Assembly (NCBI RefSeq): GCF_030506285.1
Contig: NZ_CP119422.1
Coordinates: 4,699,501-4,763,500 of the forward strand
Direction of reading: 5' to 3'
DNA length: 64,000 nucleotides
Source of the DNA: Catalinimonas niigatensis
Lineage (GTDB): Bacteria > Bacteroidota > Bacteroidia > Cytophagales > Cyclobacteriaceae
Shown in pieces: positions 1-9,055 of the stretch; the stretch's first letter is position 1; the number at the start of each line of letters is the position of its first letter. Below the pieces are notes generated by a model, which searched no databases, had not been told where the DNA came from, and saw nothing but the letters and a program-made list of their open reading frames with translations. A program made the translations under genes and the position numbers.

Positions 1-197
1 AGTATGCCTGCCTTTTCATAACATTTTGCGGCATTTTCCAAGGTACGATTGCAGATGGCTACTGCCTTCATACCTGGGGTATATTTTTCTATTTGATTAA
101 TTAGCCCAACAGTCATGAAACCAGCCCCCACTACTCCTACCTTGATGGGATTATCAGTGTCTTCTCTAAAGCGTAAAGCGTTATCTATTACAATCAT
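1..197 (-). CDS. NAD(P)-binding oxidoreductase, homoserine-dehydrogenase-like (partial, N-terminus only)
   Basis: The reverse strand reads an ATG at 197-195 and stays open to the window edge, giving about 65 residues. The start MIVIDNALRFRE is followed by VGVVGAGFMTVGLINQI, a Rossmann dinucleotide-binding beta-alpha unit (GxGxxxxG-like), then a basic/hydrophobic strand with AICNRT. This arrangement resembles the SAF-domain, homoserine-dehydrogenase-like oxidoreductases of the Gfo/Idh superfamily. That assignment is by recall of the family's N-terminus. The C-terminal domain is outside the window, so substrate cannot be judged. A good -7 promoter box lies just upstream at 214-221. Confidence 0.6.
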   Translation of the reverse strand, partial: MIVIDNALRFREDTDNPIKVGVVGAGFMTVGLINQIEKYTPGMKAVAICNRTLENAAKCYEKAGI

Positions 198-213
198 GGT
201 TTAATTCTTTTTC

Positions 214-247
214 CAAAAATAGAAAAAATGTAACAAAAGGGTGCAAA
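214..247 (-). promoter_or_regulatory. Candidate Bacteroidota-type promoter of the leftward oxidoreductase
   Basis: On the minus strand TATTTTTG (214-221) matches the -7 consensus TAnnTTTG exactly. A TTTG (244-247) sits 22 nt upstream as a possible -33 element, slightly farther than the usual 19-21. Transcription would begin only about ten bases before the ATG at 197. Inferred from consensus only. Confidence 0.4.
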
Positions 248-870
248 ATTTAAATTTTTTGCGTAATTGAAGGGGTTTATGATAAAAAATGATAAAAAAA
301 TAACACGAGGTTTTATTAAAAAAATTTTAGAAAATAAACTCAAAATAAAGCTCTAAGCTGTGTATGGTAACAATTCCTAAAAAAGAAACGAGAAAAGTAC
401 AAAAACAAAGCTTAGGAATGATCTGGACATTTTTTTTAATTCGTCTAAATATTATTTGTTACAAACAGTAAGCCAATCCTAAAGATAAAAAGAATAAGCA
501 TAAAGCCTGATTAATTATACCCAAACCCAGAAGGAAAATAGTAAGGTATTTTGTTCATCCTTTTATTAAAATTAGTGACTGGTACATCTTTTTTATACCA
601 AAAGACAATCAAGATCTTAACTCTTCTGAATTGCCTCTTAAAAAAATCGTTTGTCAGATTCAAAGCTTAGAAAGAAAAAAGTGGAAACGATCAGCTTTCT
701 TCTATAAATAATGCAAAATAGTATACTCAACATCTTAGGAACAACACAAACAACAAAAAGGTTATTAATTCATTATGTTTGAAAATGGTTTTGTATCTTA
801 ATCAGGAGCACTAAAGCCTAATAATAGGTAATGATAAATTAGGGATCCATTTTCATTTTAAGCTACCAGT
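248..870. other. Long AT-rich intergenic region
   Basis: About 620 bases with no convincing coding frame, RNA gene or strong hairpin. It contains many A/T homopolymer runs. A perfect -7 match (TATGTTTG, 774-781, plus strand) could serve the CheB gene at 871 with a leader of about 85 nt, but no -33 TTTG is visible at the right distance. Confidence 0.5.
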
Positions 871-1452
871 ATGGAATCAGATTTTTTTGTTGTAGGCATA
901 GGCTATTCTGCCGGAGGGTTAGATCCTCTGAGAACTTTCTTTGAGCATATTCCTCCTGATTCGGGCCTGGCTTTTGTAGTTGTGCAGCACCTTCATCGGG
1001 AGCATCTGAGCAGACTTAAAGAGATTCTGTCTTATGTTACGCCTATTCCTATAGATTATATCAGAGATAGCATCAAGATACAACCTGATCATATTTATGT
1101 ATTGCAGGGAAACTACTATGTAAAAATGTGGGATAGCCACCTTTATCTGGTAGAACGCCCCAAAGAACATGTCATCAATGTAGCCATCAATACCTTTTTT
1201 GAATCTTTGGCAGAAGAAAAAAAGGAAAAAGCCATCGGCATTATTCTTTCCGGAGGAGGGAGTGACGGGGCTACAGGCTCTCATGATATTTACTTGCAGG
1301 GAGGAAAAGTACTGGTCCAAACACCGGCATCCGCTGACTTTCATTTTATGCCCGATAGTGCCATTGAAGCAGATATGCCCTTTGCTATAGAAACTCCTGA
1401 TAAACTTGCAGAAATACTGATACAGGTTACAAAAAAAATTAACCAGTCCTGA
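871..1452 (+). CDS. Stand-alone CheB-type methylesterase domain protein
   Basis: A 193-residue single-domain protein of the CheB C-terminal methylesterase/glutamine amidase family, which removes methyl groups from glutamates of chemoreceptors. The catalytic triad is visible: Ser13 in GYSAGG, His40 in VQHLH, and Asp132 in SGGGSDGA. The receiver domain that normally gates CheB is absent, so activity would not be controlled by direct phosphorylation. The next gene (1642) starts with the same domain and continues into CheR, PAS and kinase domains, so the two probably share a pathway. No chemoreceptor, CheA or CheW lies nearby. The target is therefore unknown and may be a non-chemotaxis signalling protein. 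Confidence 0.85.
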   Translation: MESDFFVVGIGYSAGGLDPLRTFFEHIPPDSGLAFVVVQHLHREHLSRLKEILSYVTPIPIDYIRDSIKIQPDHIYVLQGNYYVKMWDSHLYLVERPKEHVINVAINTFFESLAEEKKEKAIGIILSGGGSDGATGSHDIYLQGGKVLVQTPASADFHFMPDSAIEADMPFAIETPDKLAEILIQVTKKINQS

Positions 1453-1641
1453 GAAATTCAGTGGGACCAACTTAGCAATTGATATTGCTAAGTCCAGATT
1501 ATGATCCTGGGTAATGACTTGTATCAATCATTTTTTTTGACTTTTGGCTGTTCCCAAACTTTTTGACTCATAACTTGACTTAACTCTGATTAAGTATAGC
1601 TTTATTGCAAGCGCTATGACTTTGCACAACTCACGGCTTAT

Positions 1642-4600
1642 ATGGATAAATTTCACGTAGTAGGCATGGGCTCTTCCGCAGGAGGTTATGAAGCCATCAA
1701 ATTGATTTTGAAAAACCTCTCCGGAAAGCCAGATATGGCCTTTCTGATTATTCAGCATATCTCTCAGCAGCATACCGCCATGTCAGTAGAGATGATTGCC
1801 CAGCATACCTTACTACCGGTTTGTGAGGCCAGTGATGGTATGCCGGTCAAAAATAATACGGTCTATCTCATGCCTCTGGACCGTAGCCTATGCCTGGATG
1901 GTTATACTTTTCACATCAACCGAAACAATAGCCATGTGGCGCTGACCCACGCAGTGGATACAGTATTGGTATCTATGGCACATAATTTTGAAGACAAAGC
2001 CATAGGGATTATCTTATCCGGCAAGGGCACCGATGGTTCGCGGGGCATCCGCAGTATTGCCGAAGCTGGCGGTCTGGTGATGGTGCAAAGCCCGGACACT
2101 GCGGAATTTACCAATATGCCGCAGGTAGCCATCTCTACTGGCTACGCTGACCTGGTAATGAGTCCCGAAGAAATTGCGGCCAAAATGCCGGATATCATCC
2201 AGAGGAGAGAAAGTAAACCTACTTCAGAAAAACCGGTGAATATTTCATCGGAAATAGAGGATATCCAGAATATCATAGAGTTGCTGAGCCAGTACTCAGA
2301 AGTAAATTTTAGCCTGTATAAAATCAACTCTATCGTGCGCCGCATAGAAAAAAGGATGGCACTGACCGATCATGAGCGGGCAGAAGAATATTACAACTAC
2401 CTGAAGAGTAACAAAAACGAACTGAATACGCTCTATAAAAAATCCCTGATTGGAGTGACCGATTTTTTCAGAGATCCTGAAGCTTTTACCTCCTTTGCTC
2501 AAAACGTGGTACCTCAATTATGTGACAGCAAAGATCAGTATGAGCAGCTCAGGATATGGGTGCCCGCCTGCTCTACCGGAGAGGAAGCCTATACCATTGC
2601 TATATTACTGGAAGAATACATCCGAGACCATCAACTGAAGTTAGATTATAAGCTTTTTGCTACCGATCTGGATCAGAGTGCACTGGAGTTTGCCAGCTTG
2701 GGGCGTTACCCGGAAGAAGCCATCAAACGGGTATCTCAGGAGCGGGTCAATCGTTTTTTTCAGCAGGAGGGGGCTTTTTACAGTATAGACCCACACATCC
2801 GTAAAAAGATACTGTTTGTCAAGCATAATCTGCTCAAAGATCCTCCCTTTATCCGGCTGGATGTGGTCTCCTGTCGTAATCTGTTCATCTACCTCAAGCC
2901 GGAAGCCCAGCGCAGGGTGACGGGTGTTTTTCATTATGCGCTCAAAACCAAAGGGTTCTTTATGCTGGGAGCCAATGAGTACCTGGAAGAAACCGAAGCC
3001 GGCTTCGAAAAAGTGGATGGCAAAAACAGAATCTATCTGAATTTATCTTCCGCCAATCACTTGCCACACAACCTGGATAATGGCCTAACTATACCCGCTC
3101 ATCAGCACTACAAGACAGTCATGCCCAGAGAGGAAAAGCGTCTCCCTGCTGATGAACTACATGAAAATATTGCTACGCTCTTACTGGAGGTATACGTGCC
3201 CACCTCGGTGGTCGTCAACCAGCACCTGGAGGTGATTTATCTGCATGGAGAAGTAGGCAAATATATGCAGCTTCCGCAAAAGAGAGTAAGCTTTGACCTG
3301 AGCAAAATGGTGGCTCCTTATCTTTTGCCCATCATGAAAAGCGGAATCAAAAAACTCAGGGATGGGCAGCATAGTGTGCTTTATAAAGATGTGCCCCGGG
3401 AAAAAGATGGAGAGAGTATTCCCCTCACCAATATCAACTTCAAAAGACTGGGTAGTCAGCAGGACCAGCCGCTCTTTCTGATTGAATTTGGCAACCTGCC
3501 CCAGGATTCGAGTATGGCTGTCAAAGTAGGAGAAATCCGTTCGGAGGATTTTTCTAATGAATATATCGCTGATCTGGAAGGAGAACTGAACAACACCAAA
3601 CAGGAACTTATGGCCGTTTCGCAGGAGTTGGAGGCCAACCGTGAAGAGCTCCAGGCTTCCAATGAAGAAATGCTCTCTTCCAACGAAGAACTGCAAAGTA
3701 CCAATGAGGAGTTGCAGTCGTCAAACGAAGAGTTGTACTCGGTCAACTCTGAACTGAAGCGTAAGATAGAAGAGCTCACTACCCTCAATTATGACATCAA
3801 TAATCTCTTTGAGAGTACGGATATTGCTATTGCATTTCTGGATGAAAAGCTCAATATCCGTAAATTTACGCCTTCCGTTGCTATGCAGTTCAGGATACGG
3901 AGTACCGATATAGGGAGGCCGCTTTCTGACCTCAACAAGAAATTTGAAGACAAAAATTTTGAGAAAGACCTGCTTCAGGTATTGGAAACCGGAGAACTGA
4001 TTGAGAAAGAAGCCAGGAACCAGAACGGGAGGTCTTATATGCTCCGCATTACGCCTTATCGTGAAGATGATGAAAGTGGCTCCGGGCTGGTCATTGTCTT
4101 TGTGGACATTACAGAGCTGCGCAGGGCCAACGAGCAGTTGATGGAATTGACCAGGGAACTGCAAAGTTCGGAAGCCAACAAAAAATCACTGCTGGATAAC
4201 ACACCTGACGTGATTATCCGCTATGATCGGGACCTGAAACATCTCTTTGTGAGCAATTCTGCAAAAAATGTTTTTCATCGTGAGGTAGAAAAGAGCAAGG
4301 GTTTTGATGACTATGAAGTCAAACTATTTGAAGAAAAAGAGGCTACACGCCTGAGAGAGAAACTACTACATGTGATTGATACCGGACGGCCCGATGAGTT
4401 TTATACAAGCATAGCCAGTGGACAAAGCGAGATTCATCTGTATGTAAAGCTGGTGGCCGAATTTGATGACAAGAAGAAAGACGTGCAAAGTGTACTTGCC
4501 ATTGCCAGGGATATCACCTCGCTGAAAAAGGCAGAACTGGAGCTGCAAAACAAAAATCAGGAGCTGGAAAGAATCAACAAATACCTGGATGAATTTGTGT

Positions 4601-5241
4601 TTGCCATTGCCCACGACCTGAGAGCACCGGTGGCAAGTTTGTTAAGCATTGTGAGTCTTTTCAAAGAGGCTGACAGCAACAGAAAAATAGAGCTAAACAA
4701 ACTGTTGACCAGAGCTGTTCATCAGTTAGACTTTACCCTCAATGGTCTGGTAGATATGATTGATGCTCAGGAAGAAGGCAGTCAGCAGAGAGTATATTGT
4801 CAGTTTAGTGAAGTATTGGAAGACATCAAAAATGAACTTCATCCAGCCCTGAAAAAATCAGAGGCAGTGATAGAGGATGATTTTGAACAGGTACGAGGGA
4901 CCATATACAACAAATCTTACCTCTATAGTATTATCCGCAATCTGATAAGCAACGCAGTCAAATACCGCAGCGATCAAAGGCTGCCATGCATCAAACTGCA
5001 AACACAAGCCGCAGATCATAGCGTACTGCTCAGGGTAAGCGATAATGGTAGGGGTATAAACCTTGCACAGCATAGAGGTGAGCTTTTCAAGCCTTTCAAA
5101 CGTTTTGATGAAAATACCGCAGGTAAGGGAATAGGGTTACACATCATCAAAAATATGGTAGAGAGAAACGGTGGAAAGATAGAGGTAGACAGCATTGTAG
5201 AAGAAGGCAGTACTTTCAGTGTATATCTAAAGGAATATTAG
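1642..5241 (+). CDS. CheB-CheR-PAS-PAS-histidine kinase hybrid
   Basis: A 1199-residue cytoplasmic fusion. Order of domains: CheB methylesterase (about 4-183; triad Ser12 in GSSAGG, His39, Asp131); CheR all-alpha N-domain (about 200-260); CheR SAM-dependent methyltransferase (about 270-470, with VPACSTGEEAYT near 302-313); a Glu/Ser/Asn-rich coiled coil (about 650-713, heptads such as SNEELQSTNEEL); two PAS domains (about 713-825 and 850-965); HisKA with H-box FAIAHDLRAP (His991); and a C-terminal HATPase (N-box RNLISNAVKY, G-boxes DNGRGI and GKGIGL). No membrane segment is seen. The methylating and demethylating activities sit in one chain with a sensor kinase. The receiver at 5404 is its probable partner. 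This architecture is known in many environmental bacteria, but its substrate is generally unclear. Confidence 0.9.
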   Translation: MDKFHVVGMGSSAGGYEAIKLILKNLSGKPDMAFLIIQHISQQHTAMSVEMIAQHTLLPVCEASDGMPVKNNTVYLMPLDRSLCLDGYTFHINRNNSHVALTHAVDTVLVSMAHNFEDKAIGIILSGKGTDGSRGIRSIAEAGGLVMVQSPDTAEFTNMPQVAISTGYADLVMSPEEIAAKMPDIIQRRESKPTSEKPVNISSEIEDIQNIIELLSQYSEVNFSLYKINSIVRRIEKRMALTDHERAEEYYNYLKSNKNELNTLYKKSLIGVTDFFRDPEAFTSFAQNVVPQLCDSKDQYEQLRIWVPACSTGEEAYTIAILLEEYIRDHQLKLDYKLFATDLDQSALEFASLGRYPEEAIKRVSQERVNRFFQQEGAFYSIDPHIRKKILFVKHNLLKDPPFIRLDVVSCRNLFIYLKPEAQRRVTGVFHYALKTKGFFMLGANEYLEETEAGFEKVDGKNRIYLNLSSANHLPHNLDNGLTIPAHQHYKTVMPREEKRLPADELHENIATLLLEVYVPTSVVVNQHLEVIYLHGEVGKYMQLPQKRVSFDLSKMVAPYLLPIMKSGIKKLRDGQHSVLYKDVPREKDGESIPLTNINFKRLGSQQDQPLFLIEFGNLPQDSSMAVKVGEIRSEDFSNEYIADLEGELNNTKQELMAVSQELEANREELQASNEEMLSSNEELQSTNEELQSSNEELYSVNSELKRKIEELTTLNYDINNLFESTDIAIAFLDEKLNIRKFTPSVAMQFRIRSTDIGRPLSDLNKKFEDKNFEKDLLQVLETGELIEKEARNQNGRSYMLRITPYREDDESGSGLVIVFVDITELRRANEQLMELTRELQSSEANKKSLLDNTPDVIIRYDRDLKHLFVSNSAKNVFHREVEKSKGFDDYEVKLFEEKEATRLREKLLHVIDTGRPDEFYTSIASGQSEIHLYVKLVAEFDDKKKDVQSVLAIARDITSLKKAELELQNKNQELERINKYLDEFVFAIAHDLRAPVASLLSIVSLFKEADSNRKIELNKLLTRAVHQLDFTLNGLVDMIDAQEEGSQQRVYCQFSEVLEDIKNELHPALKKSEAVIEDDFEQVRGTIYNKSYLYSIIRNLISNAVKYRSDQRLPCIKLQTQAADHSVLLRVSDNGRGINLAQHRGELFKPFKRFDENTAGKGIGLHIIKNMVERNGGKIEVDSIVEEGSTFSVYLKEY

Positions 5242-5403
5242 GCTTTGAGTGGTTTGTCTTCAAAAATGACCACCACCAAGAATTTTGATGATTTATACTT
5301 AACAGACTTATTTTACAAAGGGCAGTATAATTCCTACTTTTATAGGTAGATTCTTTTTTTAACTGATCATATAGTATTTTTTTAACTTAATAAATTCAAG
5401 TAT

Positions 5404-5808
5404 ATGCCCATCCAACGTGTTCTTATCATTGATGATGATGAAATTTCTCAAATGGTTTTGTCTTATCAGGTAGAAGATATTCTGCACGCAGAAACAATCA
5501 TCGTAAAAGAAAATGGAGAGCAAGCGCTCCGTTTTCTGGAAGAGGCTATTGATCAGCAAAGTGAACTTCCTCAGCTTATTTTTTTGGACCTGAACATGCC
5601 ACAGCTCAGTGGCTATGATTTTATCAAATTGTATGAAGAAAAATATGCTACCCATCTTCCTGATACGCATCTGGTTATTCTTACCAGTTCTATCAGAAAA
5701 AAAGATGAGGAAATGACAAAGCAATATCCTTCGGTAGCAGGCTTTTATAGAAAACCATTGGAAGAAGCCCAGATAAAAGAAATCCTGGCTGCAGCGGAAA
5801 GTAACTGA
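5404..5808 (+). CDS. Single-domain response regulator (CheY-like receiver)
   Basis: A 134-residue receiver domain with no output domain. Acidic pocket residues are Asp10-Asp12 in IIDDDE, the phospho-acceptor is Asp62 in FLDLNMP, the switch Thr/Ser lies in VILTSS, and the conserved Lys is in YRKPLEE. It follows the hybrid kinase gene by 162 nt on the same strand and is the natural phosphorelay partner for it. A perfect 12-bp terminator hairpin follows. Receivers of this type in Bacteroidota often shuttle phosphate or bind a target protein; which applies here is not visible. Confidence 0.88.
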   Translation: MPIQRVLIIDDDEISQMVLSYQVEDILHAETIIVKENGEQALRFLEEAIDQQSELPQLIFLDLNMPQLSGYDFIKLYEEKYATHLPDTHLVILTSSIRKKDEEMTKQYPSVAGFYRKPLEEAQIKEILAAAESN

Positions 5809-5838
5809 ATATAAAGCAATAAAAAAGCTGATTCATGC

Positions 5839-5870
5839 AAATAAAACTACTTCTTTTAGTAGTTTTATTT
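5839..5870 (+). terminator. Rho-independent terminator after the response regulator
   Basis: AAATAAAACTAC (5839-5850) and GTAGTTTTATTT (5859-5870) form a perfect 12-bp stem with an 8-nt loop. It closes the 871-5808 signalling group. Confidence 0.75.
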
Positions 5871-6310
5871 CAGTTCAATTTTATACACAGGCGCTGTATT
5901 AGAATAACTATACGAGGTGCTGTTACTGACTTTGATACAATCCAGTCGGCACTTTCGCTTCAGAGCTTACCACTACCTGGCTGCCTAAAATTGCTTGAAT
6001 ACTTCTTAAAAAACAGATTGCCTTCTGAGCTGTAGTTCACCTATTACATACAGCAAACTTGCCTTTCTATTTTCTCTTTACAATGCCTTCATCCCTGATT
6101 CCTGTCGCATACTTTCAATGGCTGTACCCGGCCACAAAAGCCAAATCCTATACCTACGCCTAATCAGGTAGCTTAATATACCCTGAATACGGTAGACAAA
6201 ACACCTGTACCCGGGTATATGAATAGCTGTGCGAAGCATAGAAATTTGTATTGTCAATAAAGACGATTTAAACCTTTTGTTTTGTCCACAGGCATTTAAA
6301 GACGATTATC
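5871..6310. other. Intergenic region upstream of the cytochrome c operon
   Basis: About 440 bases. Short open frames here lack recognisable protein features and one overlaps the terminator. No strong hairpin or repeat was seen. Presumably it holds the promoter for the 6311 gene, but no clear TAnnTTTG/-33 pair could be assigned. Confidence 0.4.
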
Positions 6311-7186
6311 ATGATCAGGAAAATTCTAAAATATTTGCTGTTTACGCTGCTGACGATTATTGTAGTGGCTGCGGCTTTCTTTACCTACGCCAACATTGCT
6401 GTCAACCAGCGTTTTGAGAAAAGTTATCAGATTGAGCTCAAACCATTAACCATTAGTCATGATTCAGTCAGCCTTGCATTGGGCGAACACCTGTCGGTGA
6501 TCAAAGGCTGTACAGACTGCCATGCCAGTGACCTGGGAGGCAAAGTGATGGTAGATGATCCGGCTATGGGCAGACTGGTTACCCCCAACCTCACCAAAGG
6601 TAAAGGTGGTTTGCCTGCCGACTACAGTACTGAAGATTGGATAAAGGCTATCCGCCACGGACTAAGCAGGGAAAACACTCCACTCAAGCTCATGCCTTCT
6701 CAGGAGTTCAACCTCCTGACCGAAAAAGATCTGGCAGCCCTCATTGCCTACTGCCAGTCATTGGCACCGATTGATCGTGAGCTTCCCAAGTTGGAGATTA
6801 GACCGGTAGGCGTTTTGTTAACGCATTTTGACAAGATCCCCATGGTACCTGCTGAACTTATTGACCATCATAGAGAAGTCGTGGCTGACATTCCCAATGA
6901 AGTTTCACTGGAAAACGGGCAGTATCTGGCGACATCCTGCAGCGGCTGTCATCGCACAGACCTCAAAGGTGGTGACGGACATATACCCGGCTCTCCCAAG
7001 GTAGCAGATATCACCGGCAGCGGCAATGTAGGCAAGTGGACTGAGGGGCAGTTCATCACTGCGCTTCGTACCGGCGGTACGCCCGAAGGAAAGCACCTGG
7101 ACAATAACTTTATGCCCTGGCAGATGACCAAAGCATATACCGATACCGAATTAAAATCACTGTATATCTACTTAAAAAGTCTGTAA
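6311..7186 (+). CDS. Membrane-anchored diheme cytochrome c
   Basis: A 291-residue protein with an N-terminal hydrophobic signal-anchor (about 5-28). It has two cytochrome c domains, each with a CxxCH heme site: CTDCH at 67-71 and CSGCH at 210-214. Each is followed about 80 residues later by a MP motif (MPSQEF, MPWQMT) likely to supply the axial methionine. The two halves also share a DLxGG motif just after the heme site, so the protein looks like an internal duplication. It would be periplasm-facing and carry electrons, for example as a subunit or partner of a dehydrogenase or oxidase, although no such enzyme lies beside it. The lipoprotein gene at 7189 starts 2 nt after its stop. Confidence 0.88.
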   Translation: MIRKILKYLLFTLLTIIVVAAAFFTYANIAVNQRFEKSYQIELKPLTISHDSVSLALGEHLSVIKGCTDCHASDLGGKVMVDDPAMGRLVTPNLTKGKGGLPADYSTEDWIKAIRHGLSRENTPLKLMPSQEFNLLTEKDLAALIAYCQSLAPIDRELPKLEIRPVGVLLTHFDKIPMVPAELIDHHREVVADIPNEVSLENGQYLATSCSGCHRTDLKGGDGHIPGSPKVADITGSGNVGKWTEGQFITALRTGGTPEGKHLDNNFMPWQMTKAYTDTELKSLYIYLKSL

Positions 7187-7188
7187 TC

Positions 7189-7764
7189 ATGAAATTGTAC
7201 AGCAAAATAAGAGGCCTTAGCTTGCTTCTGCTGTGGATCATCCTGAGTGCGGGCTGTAAAAGTAATGTGCCTGAGGCCATGCAATTTCAGGTAAATCCTG
7301 ACCTGCTCGGTGCTCGTCAGCGGGATACCCTGCTGGAGGTGACTTATGCCAGCCCCATCGGATTTATGACTTCTACCAATGAACAGGCGATTCGCCAGGG
7401 AGCCATGAGCCAGGCAGATGAAGGTGTAGAAATACGGGCAGTATACCAGAATGATGCTTCTCAGGCCTTTATGGTAATATCTGCCATCACGGAAGAACGC
7501 TGGGAACAACTTTCATCTTCCTCTGGGCAGGAGGCTTTCAGTTCAGCAGTCTGGACAAATATGAATGCTGCAGCTTATGGCTATAAAAATTTTGATGTAC
7601 GGCAGTGGCTATTGCAAAACCAGGAATGGATCAATTTTAAGCTGATATTCAAAACAGAAAAGGACCGTTTTTTCCAGCTTGACTATCTGCTGCCTTCGTC
7701 GGAGTACAATGAGCAGACCGCCAAAGCAGTAGAATCATCCATAGGATCTTTTAATTCATTTTAA
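7189..7764 (+). CDS. Hypothetical lipoprotein
   Basis: A 191-residue protein with a type II signal peptide: a hydrophobic run ending in LSAGC, so Cys23 would be lipidated. The mature part is mixed alpha/beta and shows no motif I recognise. It begins 2 nt after the cytochrome c gene and 31 nt before a Bor-like lipoprotein, so the three form one likely operon. Function unknown; a role next to the cytochrome at the membrane is only inferred from position. Confidence 0.7.
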   Translation: MKLYSKIRGLSLLLLWIILSAGCKSNVPEAMQFQVNPDLLGARQRDTLLEVTYASPIGFMTSTNEQAIRQGAMSQADEGVEIRAVYQNDASQAFMVISAITEERWEQLSSSSGQEAFSSAVWTNMNAAAYGYKNFDVRQWLLQNQEWINFKLIFKTEKDRFFQLDYLLPSSEYNEQTAKAVESSIGSFNSF

Positions 7765-7795
7765 AAATAAATCGTAACCCAAATTCAGACAAATC

Positions 7796-8092
7796 ATGAA
7801 AACAATGATCAAAAAAGCAATGCTTGTTACCTTAATAGTTGCTTCTCTCAGTGCCTGTATGACCGTGGAACACACTGTAGGACAGGGAGCGCAAGGACCT
7901 CAGACTACTACTGAACGCCAGTGGTATGTGCTATGGGGATTGGTGCCTATCAACGAAGTAGATTCCAAGCAGATGGCACAGGGAAAAGCTGACTACTCTG
8001 TAAAATCACAGATTCAACCGCTGGACTTTGTCATCAATGCCATCACTGGTTTTGTATCCGTATACAGCCAGACTGTAGAGGTACAATATTAA
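7796..8092 (+). CDS. Bor-family lipoprotein
   Basis: A 98-residue lipoprotein with lipobox LSAC (Cys21). The mature part has the layout HTVGQGAQ, WYVLWGLVPIN, QMAQGKADYSV and INAITGFVSVYSQTVEV. This matches the Bor family, named after the phage lambda Bor lipoprotein, of which Bacteroidota carry chromosomal versions. Lambda Bor contributes to serum resistance in E. coli; that role should not be carried over here. It is the last gene of the 6311-8092 group, and a 12-bp inverted repeat follows at 8153. Confidence 0.72.
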   Translation: MKTMIKKAMLVTLIVASLSACMTVEHTVGQGAQGPQTTTERQWYVLWGLVPINEVDSKQMAQGKADYSVKSQIQPLDFVINAITGFVSVYSQTVEVQY

Positions 8093-8152
8093 TCAGGTCG
8101 AAGCTCAACATAGCATTACGGCTGAGACTGTTGAAATGCATGGCCGTTATAA

Positions 8153-8186
8153 AATGAATCATCCAGATTGCATAGGATGATTCATT
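8153..8186 (+). terminator. Candidate terminator after the cytochrome/Bor operon
   Basis: AATGAATCATCC (8153-8164) pairs perfectly with GGATGATTCATT (8175-8186) around a 10-nt loop. The trailing T-tract is short (TCATTTCAT region), so termination strength is uncertain. Confidence 0.55.
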
Positions 8187-8240
8187 TCATATAAAATCCT
8201 GGACGGGTATTACATAAAATAAGTTTAACTATACCTATTC

Positions 8241-8714
8241 ATGAACGAGAAACCTAACCACTTCATGAGCAAACTTAAAGAACTGGAAATCACGTTGTAC
8301 CCTCCTCCACTGCCAGGAGGGACTTATGATTCGGTAAACATCAGAAATCATGTGGCATTTGTAGCCATTCAATTTCCCATACGAGCGGATCAGTACCTGT
8401 ATGTAGGCCGTTTGGGTAATAAACTAAGCAGTAAAGAAGGATATCAGGCTGCGCAACTGGCAGCTAAGAATATCTTAAGTCAGATCCATCAGTACGTAGG
8501 CTTTGAAAAGGTAGCAGGTTTGAACCATCTGGATATTTACTATCAGGCCCATGAGGATTGGGATGAAGGTCCGTTTGTAGCTGATGGAGCATCCGAGCTT
8601 TTTCTAAAAGTACTTGAGGAAAAAGGCAGGCATACAAGATCAATTTTTGGCGTACATAAGCTGCCTCGTAATTTTTGTGTTGGTATCACCGCTTCCTTTA
8701 GTTTAATTTCCTAA
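8241..8714 (+). CDS. RidA/YjgF-like family protein
   Basis: A 157-residue protein that fits the YjgF/chorismate-mutase-like branch of the Rid superfamily. Typical features: the start KLKELEITLYPPPLPGGTYDSV, the strand LYVGRLGNK, then EGYQAAQLAAKNILSQI, and the C-terminal GASELFLKVLEEKGRHTRSIFGVHKLPRNFCVGI. RidA proteins hydrolyse reactive enamine/imine intermediates of amino-acid metabolism. Members of this branch often lack the catalytic Arg, and I cannot confirm it here. An in-frame ATG at 8265 is an alternative start. A terminator follows at 8741, so it is probably monocistronic. Confidence 0.75.
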   Translation: MNEKPNHFMSKLKELEITLYPPPLPGGTYDSVNIRNHVAFVAIQFPIRADQYLYVGRLGNKLSSKEGYQAAQLAAKNILSQIHQYVGFEKVAGLNHLDIYYQAHEDWDEGPFVADGASELFLKVLEEKGRHTRSIFGVHKLPRNFCVGITASFSLIS

Positions 8715-8740
8715 AGCTAAACCTAAGTCCGCAAAAAAGT

Positions 8741-8764
8741 AAAGCAGCCAAAATTGACTGCTTT
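8741..8764 (+). terminator. Rho-independent terminator after the RidA-like gene
   Basis: AAAGCAG (8741-8747) and CTGCTTT (8758-8764) enclose an inner CAA/TTG pairing with one mismatch. The tail is AACTTT. Confidence 0.6.
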
Positions 8765-9055
8765 AACTTTAGTAGCTCTAAATTTTACCACCCCTTTGAG
8801 GGTGAGCAAAACTAGTTTTTATTTAAGTAGGCTTGGTTAAGCTAAATTCATCAAACTGTTATCGAAAAGAAAAGCCAGGAAGGTATATTTTTATTTCTCC
8901 TCTTGACATTTTGCTGAGATAGAGATCTATATTTCTATTCTTTTATATTCATTCTCGTAACTTTACGTTCATGTTTTTTTGTTACTTTATGAGTACATAA
9001 TTACTGTTGAGAAAGAGAAAGAAAATACAAGTTAAGCAAGAGAAAAACGCCTTCT
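8765..9055. other. Leader/promoter region of dnaE
   Basis: About 290 AT-rich bases before dnaE. TAACTTTA and TTACTTTA resemble the -7 box with one mismatch each, but no -33 element stands at the right distance, so no promoter is called. An A/G-rich stretch precedes the start codon. Confidence 0.4.

Noticed and set aside
919-1527. 202-codon antisense open frame opposite the CheB gene
   Set aside because: The sense frame carries a full CheB triad and family motifs; the antisense frame is a shadow with odd composition.
5835-6035. 66-codon open frame after the response regulator
   Set aside because: Its first codons are the terminator hairpin at 5839-5870 and the protein has no recognisable feature.
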